Made by a program: the position numbers and the translations under genes
NCBI GenBank assembly: GCA_964479625.1
Contig: CAYZMS010000039.1
Span: 1-27,257 of the forward strand
Reading direction: 5' to 3'
DNA: 27,257 nucleotides
Source: CAYZMS01 sp964479625
Lineage (GTDB): Bacteria; Bacteroidota; Bacteroidia; Chitinophagales; Saprospiraceae
Notes under the pieces: model-generated
What the model saw: the letters and a program-made list of their open reading frames with translations, nothing else
What the model was told of the DNA's origin: nothing
The model's database searches: none
Part shown: in pieces, positions 1-8,239 of the stretch
Layout of the letters: the number at the start of each line of letters is the position of its first letter
Position numbering within the stretch: the first letter of the stretch is position 1

Positions 1-449
1 CTTCTCTTTTCCAAATCAATACACATCTAGACTTTTTATAAGTTTAAATCGCTTCTTTGTTAGTGTGGTAACCAACAATTTAATGCTTTTGCAACATTCT
101 CATATCAACCCTCTTTTGGAGTGACTTTTTAAACAACTTCAATATGTAGTCTGCCCCCTGCCAATAATGGGATTTTGGCTAAAAAAGGTCATGAAAGAGA
201 TACCCCTCCAACATTCCATTTAAAAACTGCTTCTAAAAAAGTCGGGCAATACCTTTCTTATAATTTAAAAAGAGGTCGGGGAACAAATTGGAAGCTGCGT
301 ACTAGCTTTTGGTGGAGGTAAGGACAGAGTTTTATTGGTTAAAAAAACAGGCTGAAAATTTGACTTTGTGTATAAATTGTTATTTTAGGTGCCTGGCACC
401 TATAAGTGCAAGGCACCTAATGTCCACTAAACTTTTTCACTTCACTTCG
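1..449. other. Gene-free left edge, A+T-rich
   Basis: No convincing reading frame is present. An open frame that begins at 309 only becomes protein-like from the ATG at 450, where the decarboxylase pseudogene starts. The only structure seen is the palindromic element at 385-420. The stretch could be the relic of further decayed sequence. Confidence 0.5.
385..420. repeat. REP-like palindromic element
   Basis: A perfect 10-bp inverted repeat, TTAGGTGCCT at 385-394 and AGGCACCTAA at 411-420, encloses a second copy of the half-site in inverted order (GGCACC at 395-400 after GGTGCC at 388-393). The nested GGTGCC/GGCACC design resembles dispersed REP or RAYT-linked palindromes found in many genomes. 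Only one copy is visible here, so its repeated status is inferred. It lies 30 bases upstream of the first codon of a decayed gene. Confidence 0.45.
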
Positions 450-1824
450 ATGGCTAACTTCGACCTCACCCCTCCAGAGCGACTGAAGCTCATCGAATAT
501 ACTTACCAACAACTGGAAGCTTCCTATGGGAATACGCCAAAGGAAAGGGTCTCCCCAATCCTTGATGTAGATAAGCGGCAGTGGATTTTATCCTGGAGGG
601 TCTTCGTAAGCAAGCAGTCCATACTCCTCACCCCAAGTACTTCGGCTTGTTCAACCCAAGAATCAGCTTTCCTTCCGCCCTCGCTGATCTGATCACCGGT
701 ATTTTCAACCCTCAAATGGCAGCCTGGAGTCACGCTCCTTTTGCTAGTGAAGTTGAATTATGGTTAATAAAAAATAAAGAGAAAATTTTAACTGGGTAAA
801 AAAAATAGATTAAGTATTTACTTCAGGAGGTGCCGAAGCTAACCTTACTACACTAATCTGCGCACTTAATCCCCACTTTCCCGATTTTGCAAAGAACGGG
901 ATCTGGGGCCTTCCGAGGCGGTCGGTCCTCTACTGCTCGGCAGAAGCCCATCATTCGGTACATAAATCTGCCCGTATCGTTGGGCTCCGATTGACTGCTG
1001 TTCGATCTATTCCAGTTAATGAACAGTTGACCATGAAGCCCGAAATCCTTGAAAACTGTATTCGGAAAGATATTGATGCTGGATACGCCCCCTTCCTTAT
1101 CGTTGGAACAGCCGGAACTACAGGAGCAGGGGCTATAGACCCTCTGCCAGAATTAGCTCGAATTGCCAGGCGATTTGAGCTTTGGTTCCATGTAGATGCG
1201 GCTTATGGAGGGGCCGCTGTCTTGCAGCCGGAACTCAAGCCACATTTGAAGAGGATCGAAGCTGCTGACTCCATCACCTTTGACGCTCATAAATGGTTAT
1301 CCGTGCCAATGGGCACCAGTATGTTGTTGACCCGGCATACCGACGTTTTAAGTCGATCCTTTGGTATGACAGCTGAATATATGCCCAAGGAAGGAAAGAA
1401 ATTGGCAACTACTGATCCTTTCACCCACTCTATTCAATGGTCTCGTCGGTCATTGGGGATACGGTTGTTCCTTCCGTGGTTAATTTTCGGAAAGCAAGGG
1501 TTCGAAAAAGTGATTCATCGGTAAACTACCATTGGCAATTACCTGCGCCGGGCTTTGACCCGCCACGGCTGGTCTATCCGAAACCAAACGCCCTTTCCAG
1601 TAATCTGCTTTACGGATGAACAAGCTTCAAAAGACCTCGAATTTACGGGAGTTCTCGCCCAGGATCTCGTTGATTCCGGAAAATTCTGGATATCGGTATA
1701 CCCTATCTATGGGGTAAGTTGTTTGCGGGCCTGCATTACTAATTACAATACCGGTGAAGAAGATATTGATGCCCTGGTTGAAGCATTAAATGCCGCCAGG
1801 GCTCCGTTTTTGACAGTTACTTAA
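450..1824 (+). pseudogene. Decayed PLP-dependent (aromatic amino acid type) decarboxylase
   Basis: Group II PLP-dependent amino acid decarboxylases (aromatic L-amino acid / glutamate / cysteine sulfinate type) remove the alpha-carboxylate using a Schiff base with PLP. Pieces of one protein appear in order in three frames: N-terminal part (MANFDLTPPERLK) from 450, then PKYFGLFNPRISFPSALAD and MAAWSHAPFASEVE in the next frame to about 770, then FTSGGAEANLT (820), the Asp motif HVDAAYGGAA (about 1190) and the PLP lysine motif DAHKWLSVP (about 1285) in a third frame. Visible lesions: a frameshift near 573-580, a second near 765-783, TAA at 811-813 where homologues read through into VFTSGG, and TAA at 1522-1524 after which homology continues in the same frame to 1824. 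With four lesions it cannot make a full enzyme. The substrate cannot be told. The start at 450 is chosen because homology-like sequence begins there. Confidence 0.88.
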
Positions 1825-1830
1825 TGTGGT

Positions 1831-2289
1831 TTGACCCCGAAGAAGTCATTTTGGTCGTTTAGCGCGTATGTGGTGGTTCGAATTTGGGATAGAAGAAGGG
1901 TGGTATTACCCTCCACCTACTTTCTGGAAAAACCCTTTCAAAACTGGACCCAGAACAGCGCAGACATCACCTGTTCTATTTCCCTGTATACCGATTACCT
2001 GGTATCATTTAAAGCTTTGCGGGAAGAATTGACCAGGTTGCTCGAGTCCACCCAACTTTGGGATGGGAAAGTAAACGTTCTCCAGGTAACCGATGCCAAA
2101 CAAACCAATGTGGAGATCCGTATCCTGGTCAGTGCCAAAAACTCACCCACTGCCTGGGATCTTAGGGTATTCATTCGGGAGAAAATGATCGAATTCATTC
2201 AGAGAAACTACCCGGAAAGCCTCCCTAGAACCCGTCTACTCCTTCAAAATAACGACCTACAAGCTGCAGGACAAGGAAGAAAAGAGTAA
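1831..2289 (+). pseudogene. C-terminal stub of an MscS-family mechanosensitive channel
   Basis: MscS-family proteins are inner-membrane channels that open under membrane tension. The readable protein begins at YVVVRIWDRRR (about 1867) and continues through the conserved YFLEKPFQNWT segment into the cytoplasmic alpha/beta domain (LLESTQLWDGKVNVLQVTD), ending with RTRLLLQ. This is only the C-terminal cytoplasmic portion. All membrane helices, including the pore-lining TM3, are missing. The only in-frame start is a TTG seven bases after the decarboxylase stop, and the residues between TTG and YVVV do not look like the family. I infer a deletion that joined the end of one dead gene to the tail of another. 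It might yield a soluble fragment but not a channel. Confidence 0.82.
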
Positions 2290-2333
2290 GCCAAAACCCA
2301 GGTAGCAAGATGAGGCCTCCGGATAAAGTAAAG

Positions 2334-2359
2334 TAACTTTGCGCATTTTCTTATCTTTG
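2334..2359 (+). promoter_or_regulatory. Two candidate -7 boxes (TAACTTTG, TATCTTTG)
   Basis: TAACTTTG (2334-2341) and TATCTTTG (2352-2359) both match the Bacteroidota -7 consensus TAnnTTTG and lie 41 and 23 bases before the ATG at 2382. No good TTG -33 partner about 20 bases upstream was found for either. They would drive the barrel protein and lipoprotein pair. Confidence 0.5.
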
Positions 2360-2381
2360 AAGCGAACCACAAAAACACCGT

Positions 2382-3107
2382 ATGAAAGCATTCTCCTTTC
2401 TCTTTTGGAGCAACCTTGTCTGCATGCTGTTGGTCGCTCCACTGCAAGCTCAAACCACTCCCCCGCTCGATACCTTCCCTGAAAAATATGTAACCAAGGG
2501 GCGTGCCTATGTCAGTTTGGCACTGGGGCTGAATCAACGTACTGCAGAGAATGATGAGCAATTAGTGAGAACGGTGCTCGACCAGGAGCGATTGCAATTT
2601 AAAATATCTTCCTCCGGTGGATATGCCCTTTCCAGTAATCTAGCGTTGGGCCTGAACCTTGCTTATTCGCGCGAAAATGATGAATTGACTTTTATTGATC
2701 AAAATGCCCTGGAGATCACCCGAAAGTTTGTGGAGGAGAGCGTTTCCTTTATTCCCCACATGAGAAATTTTATTCCTCTGGGAGACGGTACCATCCAGGT
2801 TTTTGTCCAAACGGATATTGGCACAACGATAGGAAAATCCTTACAACGGGATTTTCTTGCGGAAGAACAAGAAAAGGTAGAAACGGAATTTTTCGAATTC
2901 ACTTTAGGAGTTCGTCCTGGAGCCGTTTTGTTCTTTGACCAGCACTGGGCTTTCGAGACCTCTGTTGGTTTGGCAGGATACTCCAGCCGCATTGCTACTT
3001 CTGTAAGTAATGATGATGAGGCAAATGAAACCAGGATTATAACAAATTCTATCGACTTTCAAATTAACCTGCTTACCCTCGACCTGGGGGTCGCCTATTA
3101 CTTCTAA
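2382..3107 (+). CDS. Outer-membrane beta-barrel protein
   Basis: Secreted 241-residue protein. Residues 1-23 form a signal peptide (charged start, hydrophobic core, LQA before Gln24). The rest alternates polar and hydrophobic residues with Tyr, Phe and Gly at strand ends (SSGGYALSSNLALGLNLAYS, FFEFTLGVRPGAVLFF, LTLDLGVAYYF) and ends in a C-terminal Phe, as usual for barrels inserted by BamA. This matches the small porin/OmpA-like barrel families (OMP_b-brl) of Bacteroidota, probably with about eight strands. No specific substrate can be given. The next gene starts three bases after the stop and is surely co-transcribed, so the barrel and the surface-type lipoprotein may work together at the outer membrane. 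The ATG at 2382 is supported by the signal peptide directly following. Confidence 0.8.
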   Translation: MKAFSFLFWSNLVCMLLVAPLQAQTTPPLDTFPEKYVTKGRAYVSLALGLNQRTAENDEQLVRTVLDQERLQFKISSSGGYALSSNLALGLNLAYSRENDELTFIDQNALEITRKFVEESVSFIPHMRNFIPLGDGTIQVFVQTDIGTTIGKSLQRDFLAEEQEKVETEFFEFTLGVRPGAVLFFDQHWAFETSVGLAGYSSRIATSVSNDDEANETRIITNSIDFQINLLTLDLGVAYYF

Positions 3108-3110
3108 ACC

Positions 3111-4172
3111 ATGAAAAGAAGATCACTTGCAGGCCTGCTGTTCCTCTTCCTGACCTTTACGGGCTGCTTTGAGGAGGATAAGTTTGAACTGTCCCCCTTC
3201 AAGGAAATTAAAGCCTTCGAATTGCCGGGACAGGCTGGAGCAACTACCATAAATCCGGAGACCCGCCTGGTTCAGGTTCCTGTAGCCGGGGAGGCTTCCC
3301 TGGAAAGCATCAATCCCTCCCTGGTGGAAATATCCAACATGGCAACCCTTACTCCCAATAGAAATGCTCTTCAAAATTTTTCTGATACCGTCCTTTACAC
3401 GGTTAGGGCAGAAGATGGGTCAGAAGCGGTTTGGAAGGTAATCGCCGAACCCCTTGGTGCAGATCCGCAATTGTCCAACAGCCAGTTTGACGAATGGTAT
3501 GACGCTGGAGGATATCAGGAACCTGGAACTTCCGCTTTGACCACCATTTGGGGTACTGCCAATCCGGGCCTGACCACTGTTGCAGCCCCTAATACCCTAC
3601 CTCTTGACCTGGGTAATGGGGATTTAGCGGCAAAAATGGTAAGTGTTAAAGCACCTATATTCGTTAGAATGGCTGCCGGTACCCTCTATACTGGTAATTT
3701 TATCACCGAGGGTATTCCCAGTATAGATGATCCCCGCTCAAATATCAACTTTGGAACGCCCTTTACCGCCCGACCTTCCGCCTTTCAGGTGGACTATCGC
3801 TGCCTCCCTGGGGAGGAATACCAAGACGCAGATGGAAATGACTTGCCGGGTAGTGATCAGGCGGATCTCTACCTGTTGCTGGAAAAGAGAGAAGGCGATC
3901 AGGTAGAACGAATCGGAACTGCCTGGTTTCGATCCGATTCAAGGGTGGAGGAATGGACCACCGTCGAAGTACCTGTAAAATACGGCCGCCTTACTGAAGA
4001 TGACCCCGAATTCGAATATGCCAATATCCGGGAAGGAGAAAGCTGGGGCGACCCTGATGCCGCCCCCACGCATATCGTAGTAGTGTTTTCCTCTTCTGCT
4101 TTGGGAGACTTTTTTACCGGTGCGATCGGCAGTGAATTGTATGTCAATAATTTCCAATTGCTTTACCAGTAG
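3111..4172 (+). CDS. PCMD-domain surface lipoprotein
   Basis: Lipoprotein of 353 residues. The signal peptide ends in lipobox FTGC (Cys19), followed by acidic residues (FEEDKFE) that resemble the lipoprotein export signal taking Bacteroidota lipoproteins to the cell surface. Residues 35-115 form an immunoglobulin-like N-terminal domain ending in a WKV strand. Residues 120-353 match the PCMD family (putative carbohydrate metabolism domain): SNSQFDEWYDAGG, TIWGTANPG, the AAGTLYTGNF segment, GTPFTARPSAFQVDYR, then SSSALGDFFTGAIGSELYV near the end. PCMD proteins commonly sit in polysaccharide-utilisation or outer-membrane loci and are thought to bind glycans, but no reaction is proven. It lies three bases after the barrel gene and its stop is one base from that of the convergent transporter gene, so there is no room for a terminator. 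Confidence 0.87.
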   Translation: MKRRSLAGLLFLFLTFTGCFEEDKFELSPFKEIKAFELPGQAGATTINPETRLVQVPVAGEASLESINPSLVEISNMATLTPNRNALQNFSDTVLYTVRAEDGSEAVWKVIAEPLGADPQLSNSQFDEWYDAGGYQEPGTSALTTIWGTANPGLTTVAAPNTLPLDLGNGDLAAKMVSVKAPIFVRMAAGTLYTGNFITEGIPSIDDPRSNINFGTPFTARPSAFQVDYRCLPGEEYQDADGNDLPGSDQADLYLLLEKREGDQVERIGTAWFRSDSRVEEWTTVEVPVKYGRLTEDDPEFEYANIREGESWGDPDAAPTHIVVVFSSSALGDFFTGAIGSELYVNNFQLLYQ

Positions 4173-4173
4173 T

Positions 4174-5805
4174 TCAGAGTAACGCAAATAAGAGTTGAGC
4201 AAAGAGGATCTTGGTAATTATGGCTACGGGCCACATTAAAGTAAACCCGATGGTAGGGAGTTTATTTTTCGATTGCCCAACGGCAAAGTCAAGAATGGCC
4301 GGTTGACCCGCCACCATACCGGTCAGAAAACTGAAAGGGATCTTAAGGAAAAAGTACCCGATTAGCAGCATACCCATTGCCGTAGAAAAAGCAATGATCC
4401 CTCCCAAACTGAATAATAACAGCCCTTCCCCCTCCTGAATAGTATTCATAAACTGGTGCCCGGAATTAACGCCGACGGCGGCCAACAGCAGCATCAGGCC
4501 CACTTGTTGCAGTAAAAGGTTTGCACTGTAGGGGATGGCCCAGTTAATGGGGCCGGTTCTTCTCAAGGCTCCAAGTATCAGACCCACCACCAGAGGTCCT
4601 CCGGCATATCCCAACTTAAAACTTATACCACCGGGAAGTGCCAATTCTACCATTCCCAGCATTAGGCCGAGGGCCATGCCCAATCCAAAAGAAAGCAGGT
4701 CAATTCTGCTAAGTTGATCATAGGAATCTCCCATAAGTTTTCGAATAGCGATCACGTCCTTGCGTCGCCCCACTATTCGGACCCTGTCACCCAGTTCCAG
4801 CACGGAGTTAGAGTCAGCCAACATATCTATATCTCCTCGTTTTATTCGGGTGACGATGGCTTCGTATCGTTCCTGTAAATTCAGGCTAGCCAGTGATTTT
4901 CCTGCTGTATTCGGCTCAGAAACAAATATCCGGGCGGTTTCGAAATCAGTTTGATCAAAGGAAAGCTGGTATTTTAACAAATCCCCCAGTTCATTGGCGA
5001 CCAATTCTACTTCATCCCCTTCCCCGACTACGGCCACTTCATCACCTGGTTCGAAGATAGAATCATAATGGAGCAGTCCCATTTTACCATTACGCCGGTA
5101 TCGGCCAAAAACCACTCCCCAGTCGTATTGTTTTCGAAGGTCCCGGATCTTGATGCCGACCACCTCTGGGCGGGTAATTCGAACGGCAAGGCTTACGATA
5201 TCCTGGCGTACGGGGTAATGGCGGCGCAACTCCTTTTCTTCTTTCCCATAGTTGATCTTAAACAGTTTCTGACTTAGAACAATGGCTGCCATTGGAGCCA
5301 AAACTCCAAGCGGGTAGCTCAGCGAATAACCCACTACCCCATGTTCACTAAAATCTTTTTTGACCTGGAGGTCTAATGGACGATTTGCGATGGCATCAAG
5401 CAACCCGGCCAGGGCAGGCGTATTGGTACCCGAACCGGCGAATAAGCCAGCAGAGGTTGCCCCATCCAGTTCAAATAAAAAGTGCAGACCAGCGGTGAGG
5501 GCAGCCGAAAAGGTAAGCATCAGAAAAATAAAGATCAGGTCGCCGAACCCTCTTTGTCGAAAAGTGGAAAAAAAATTAGGACCGCTACTTAGGCCAACAT
5601 TGTATACAAAAATGGCAAGACCGAGGAAAGTTACGAAATCGGGTAAACGCAACTGAGGGTCTAAACTGCCTATGAACAGGCCTACAAACAGAACGGCGGC
5701 CACTCCCAGGCTACTCCCCTTTATCCGAATACTTCCAAGGCCATAACCCAGACCAGCCATAACGAATAGAAGAAGAATAGGGTTTTCGACAAATAATTGG
5801 ATCAT
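4174..5805 (-). CDS. YidE/AspT-family transporter with two RCK_C domains
   Basis: Inner-membrane protein of 543 residues in the aspartate:alanine exchanger family (Asp-Al_Ex / YidE-YbjL duplication). Architecture seen: N-terminal membrane half (1-170) with FVYNVGLSSGPNFF (67-79) and GLFAGSGTNTPAL (120-132); two soluble RCK_C/TrkA_C domains (about 195-360; repeated patterns around VGIKIRDL and AGKSLASL, each ending in a GDxVxxVG-type turn); C-terminal membrane half (370-543) with LLLAAVGVNSGHQF and GMVAGQPAILDFA. The two halves repeat each other, but the second-half copy of the GxxxGxxTnTPAL motif is degenerate (GQPAILDFA). Length fits YidE-type proteins (about 550). Substrate unknown; a dicarboxylate or amino acid is plausible. 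Its ATG overlaps the TGA of the upstream membrane protein gene (ATGA, 5802-5805), which implies translational coupling. Confidence 0.87.
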   Translation of the reverse strand: MIQLFVENPILLLFVMAGLGYGLGSIRIKGSSLGVAAVLFVGLFIGSLDPQLRLPDFVTFLGLAIFVYNVGLSSGPNFFSTFRQRGFGDLIFIFLMLTFSAALTAGLHFLFELDGATSAGLFAGSGTNTPALAGLLDAIANRPLDLQVKKDFSEHGVVGYSLSYPLGVLAPMAAIVLSQKLFKINYGKEEKELRRHYPVRQDIVSLAVRITRPEVVGIKIRDLRKQYDWGVVFGRYRRNGKMGLLHYDSIFEPGDEVAVVGEGDEVELVANELGDLLKYQLSFDQTDFETARIFVSEPNTAGKSLASLNLQERYEAIVTRIKRGDIDMLADSNSVLELGDRVRIVGRRKDVIAIRKLMGDSYDQLSRIDLLSFGLGMALGLMLGMVELALPGGISFKLGYAGGPLVVGLILGALRRTGPINWAIPYSANLLLQQVGLMLLLAAVGVNSGHQFMNTIQEGEGLLLFSLGGIIAFSTAMGMLLIGYFFLKIPFSFLTGMVAGQPAILDFAVGQSKNKLPTIGFTLMWPVAIITKILFAQLLFALL

Positions 5806-6266
5806 TTGCGCTTTTTATTGCGAATCCTGGGGTGGTTCCACTCCTCTTTTTGGGCAAACTGAACAATACCCCGAATAGTGGTCATCATTCCCAAAAATAC
5901 CATATAGCCCACACTAACCACTACAAAGATCCAACTATAAGAGCCAGCCTCACTCAAAGGAATAGCAGAAGCTAACCAGGCTACCCCTGCCGCAGCTACG
6001 GCTAAACCCAAAAAGCTATAGATCGACCGCCCCCAGTATCGCTGCATATTGGGTGTACTCACTGCGAAAACGCTATTGAAAAGGGCGAAGGTAAGCATAA
6101 AGCTGGCAGCAGTCATCCACGGGAATCGCTCAGGAACAAACAACCAACCGCTCATTTGCACCAGTTTGCCGGCAAAGGTCACCAGGATCACCCCGCCAAG
6201 GAGTATTGCAGCCTGGATAATGGGGTTCTGAACCCGCTGCATAAAAACATCTGTTCCGGTATCCAT
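5802..6266 (-). CDS. Small four-helix membrane protein coupled to the YidE-type transporter
   Basis: About 154 residues from the ATG at 6266 (MDTGTDVF). In-frame ATGs at 6296 and 6332 would add 10 or 22 residues, but the latter nearly abuts the divergent gene at 6349 and leaves no promoter space. The product has four hydrophobic segments (PIIQAAILLGGVILVTFAG; ASFMLTFALFNSVFAV; SFLGLAVAAAGVAWLASAI; SWIFVVVSVGYMVFLGMM) and a basic C-terminus (RIRNKKRK), so it is an integral inner-membrane protein. I do not recognise a named family. The ATGA overlap with the transporter gene suggests an accessory subunit or at least equal expression. Confidence 0.72.
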   Translation of the reverse strand: MDTGTDVFMQRVQNPIIQAAILLGGVILVTFAGKLVQMSGWLFVPERFPWMTAASFMLTFALFNSVFAVSTPNMQRYWGRSIYSFLGLAVAAAGVAWLASAIPLSEAGSYSWIFVVVSVGYMVFLGMMTTIRGIVQFAQKEEWNHPRIRNKKRK

Positions 6267-6348
6267 TATTTCAAATTTCTTTAAATTTAATAGCATTGCA
6301 ACAAAACTGGAGGAAAAGCATCGGGTATACAAGGTTTATTTCGTTGTT

Positions 6349-6777
6349 ATGTTCAACCCACGTCCATTCTATTCTACCAGAGAAAGACAAGTATGTACCT
6401 TTGGCATCTTATTATTTTGCTTATTCCTTACCCTGGCTTGCCAACCCGACCAACGCCCCCCGCTAGTCGGGGACTGGACCGAAACGGTGGGTGATTTTAC
6501 GATCCGGAGTCGGTTTCAAGCCGACGATTCCATCATTTGCTACGGACAGAACGGTAGGGTGATCTACTCCGGGTATTTCGATTATAATCCAAGCAGGTTC
6601 TCCGTCCAGCCCAATACCCCTGATTTTTATGTGCGATTCTATGAGCAGGACGCCAAGGTAGCTGGTGCGCAATGGGAGGGCTATATCATCAGTAGGGACA
6701 GTATCTTGTTATCCTTTAATCGAAAGGCCGATACCTCTCTATTAGTTCGAACCCAGTTCCGATCAGCCAGGCAGTAG
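6349..6777 (+). CDS. Small lipoprotein of unknown function
   Basis: 142 residues with a long basic N-region (RPFYSTRERQ), a hydrophobic core and lipobox LTLAC (Cys31). The mature part is strand-rich: GDWTE, IRSRFQADDSIICYG, VIYSGYFDYN, FYVRFYE, WEGYIISRDSILLSF. This resembles small lipocalin-like copper-resistance or DUF-type lipoproteins of Bacteroidota that start with a GxW motif (VGDWTET here), but no family can be fixed. Gln32-Pro-Asp after the cysteine is only weakly acidic. Its last 15 bases overlap the 3' end of rimO on the other strand. Confidence 0.68.
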   Translation: MFNPRPFYSTRERQVCTFGILLFCLFLTLACQPDQRPPLVGDWTETVGDFTIRSRFQADDSIICYGQNGRVIYSGYFDYNPSRFSVQPNTPDFYVRFYEQDAKVAGAQWEGYIISRDSILLSFNRKADTSLLVRTQFRSARQ

Positions 6778-8079
6778 GCGCCCGTATAGGTCATACTCGG
6801 TAGCTTCCGTAACGGTCACCATGGCAAAATCCCCTATGCGTACAAACTGATCTTCGGCTGAAACGAGTATTTCATTGTCCACCTCAGGGGAGTCGCCTTC
6901 TGTACGGCCGATGAAATAACCGCCTTCCTTTCGATCAAAAAGGGTTTTAAAGACCTGTCCAACCTTGGCTTCGTTCTTTCGGAAGGAAATTTCCTGTTGA
7001 ACTTCCATCAATCGGTTGGCGCGTTCTGCTTTTACCTCAGGGGGAACATCGTCCTCCAGGTCATAAGCAAGAGTACTTTCTTCGTGGGAATACTGGAAAA
7101 CCCCCAATCGGTCAAACTGCATGTCCTGAACAAAATCCACCAATTCTTGAAATTCCGTTTCCGTTTCTCCGGGAAAGCCAACCAGCATGGTTGTGCGGAG
7201 TGTTAAGCCGGGTACCTTTTCCCGGGCGATGCCAACCAGTTCGCGAGTTTCCTCCTGAGTGATCTGGCGACGCATTCGATCCAGTACAGCATTGGAAGCA
7301 TGCTGCAAGGGCATATCCAGGTAGTTGCAGACCTTGGGCAAATCAGCCATGACGTCAAACACCTCTAGCGGAAACTTACTGGGATAAGCGTAGTGCAAAC
7401 GGATCCATTCTATCCCCTCCACTTCGCTGAGCGCCCGAAGCAGTTCTGGTAATGCTCGCTTTTTGTAGATATCCAGGCCATAATAGGTCAATTCCTGAGC
7501 AATGAGCATTAACTCTTTCACGCCCCGGCGAGCAAGATTCTGAGCTTCTTTGACCAGGGCTTCTATGGGCTGGGAGATATGTTTGCCCCGCATCAGGGGA
7601 ATAGCGCAAAAGGAACAGGTTCGGTTACACCCCTCCGAAATTTTAAGATAGGCATAGTGGGGAGGCGTGGTGATGCTGCGCGTACCGATCAACTCGTGCT
7701 TATAATCAGCTTCGAATTTAGCGAGCAAAGCCGGCAATTCGAGGGTGCCGAAATAGGCATCTACCTCCGGTATCTCTTCCTCTAGGTCATCCTTATAGCG
7801 TTGTGACAGGCAACCGGTGACGTATAGTTTGTCGATACCGCCCTGCTTTTTCACTTCCGCAAACTCCAAAATGGTATTTATGGATTCCTCCTTGGCCAAA
7901 TCGATAAAGCCGCAAGTATTGACCACTACTACATTCGCCTCCTCACTGTTCCCGTCGTGTACCACCTCAAAGTCGTTCCCTTCCAGTTGGGTAATGATAT
8001 TCTCGGAATCCACCAGGTTTTTGGAACACCCCAGGGTCACGACATTGACTTTATCCTTTCTTATACTTTTAGTCTTCAT
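6763..8079 (-). CDS. rimO: Ribosomal protein S12 methylthiotransferase RimO
   Basis: Radical SAM enzyme that inserts a methylthio group on the beta carbon of a conserved aspartate of ribosomal protein S12, using two [4Fe-4S] clusters. The 438-residue product shows all three family modules: N-terminal UPF0004 domain with TLGCSKNLVDSE (Cys18), NTCGFI (Cys56) and VTGC (Cys90); radical SAM core with GCNRTCSFCAIPLMRG (Cys151, Cys155, Cys158); and C-terminal TRAM domain (about 372-438). GCSKNLVDSE and CAIPLMRG are diagnostic for RimO rather than its tRNA paralogue MiaB. Length is normal for RimO. The start at 8079 fits a well-placed promoter at 8100-8130 on the same strand. It converges with the lipoprotein gene, overlapping by 15 bases. 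Confidence 0.96.
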   Translation of the reverse strand: MKTKSIRKDKVNVVTLGCSKNLVDSENIITQLEGNDFEVVHDGNSEEANVVVVNTCGFIDLAKEESINTILEFAEVKKQGGIDKLYVTGCLSQRYKDDLEEEIPEVDAYFGTLELPALLAKFEADYKHELIGTRSITTPPHYAYLKISEGCNRTCSFCAIPLMRGKHISQPIEALVKEAQNLARRGVKELMLIAQELTYYGLDIYKKRALPELLRALSEVEGIEWIRLHYAYPSKFPLEVFDVMADLPKVCNYLDMPLQHASNAVLDRMRRQITQEETRELVGIAREKVPGLTLRTTMLVGFPGETETEFQELVDFVQDMQFDRLGVFQYSHEESTLAYDLEDDVPPEVKAERANRLMEVQQEISFRKNEAKVGQVFKTLFDRKEGGYFIGRTEGDSPEVDNEILVSAEDQFVRIGDFAMVTVTEATEYDLYGRLLPG

Positions 8080-8099
8080 CCTTTTCTTTTAACAAGCCG

Positions 8100-8130
8100 C
8101 AAAGATAGACCTTAAAAAATACACTTTCAA
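8100..8130 (-). promoter_or_regulatory. rimO promoter (TTG-N20-TATCTTTG)
   Basis: Read on the minus strand, TTG (8130-8128) is followed after exactly 20 bases by TATCTTTG (8107-8100), a full match to the Bacteroidota housekeeping promoter (-33 TTTG / -7 TAnnTTTG). The rimO ATG lies 21 bases further on, which leaves a very short leader. Confidence 0.7.
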
Positions 8131-8239
8131 GCCATGGACAAACGTTTGAAGAGGGTTTTGGGTTCTGTTTTACAAGATTTTCGTCGACTAAACCCGGCAA
8201 TGCTAACTCAGGATCCAAAATCCAAAACTCATAACACCC

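Noticed and set aside
309..449. N-terminal extension of the decarboxylase frame
   Set aside because: Residues before the ATG at 450 do not resemble the family and span the palindromic element.
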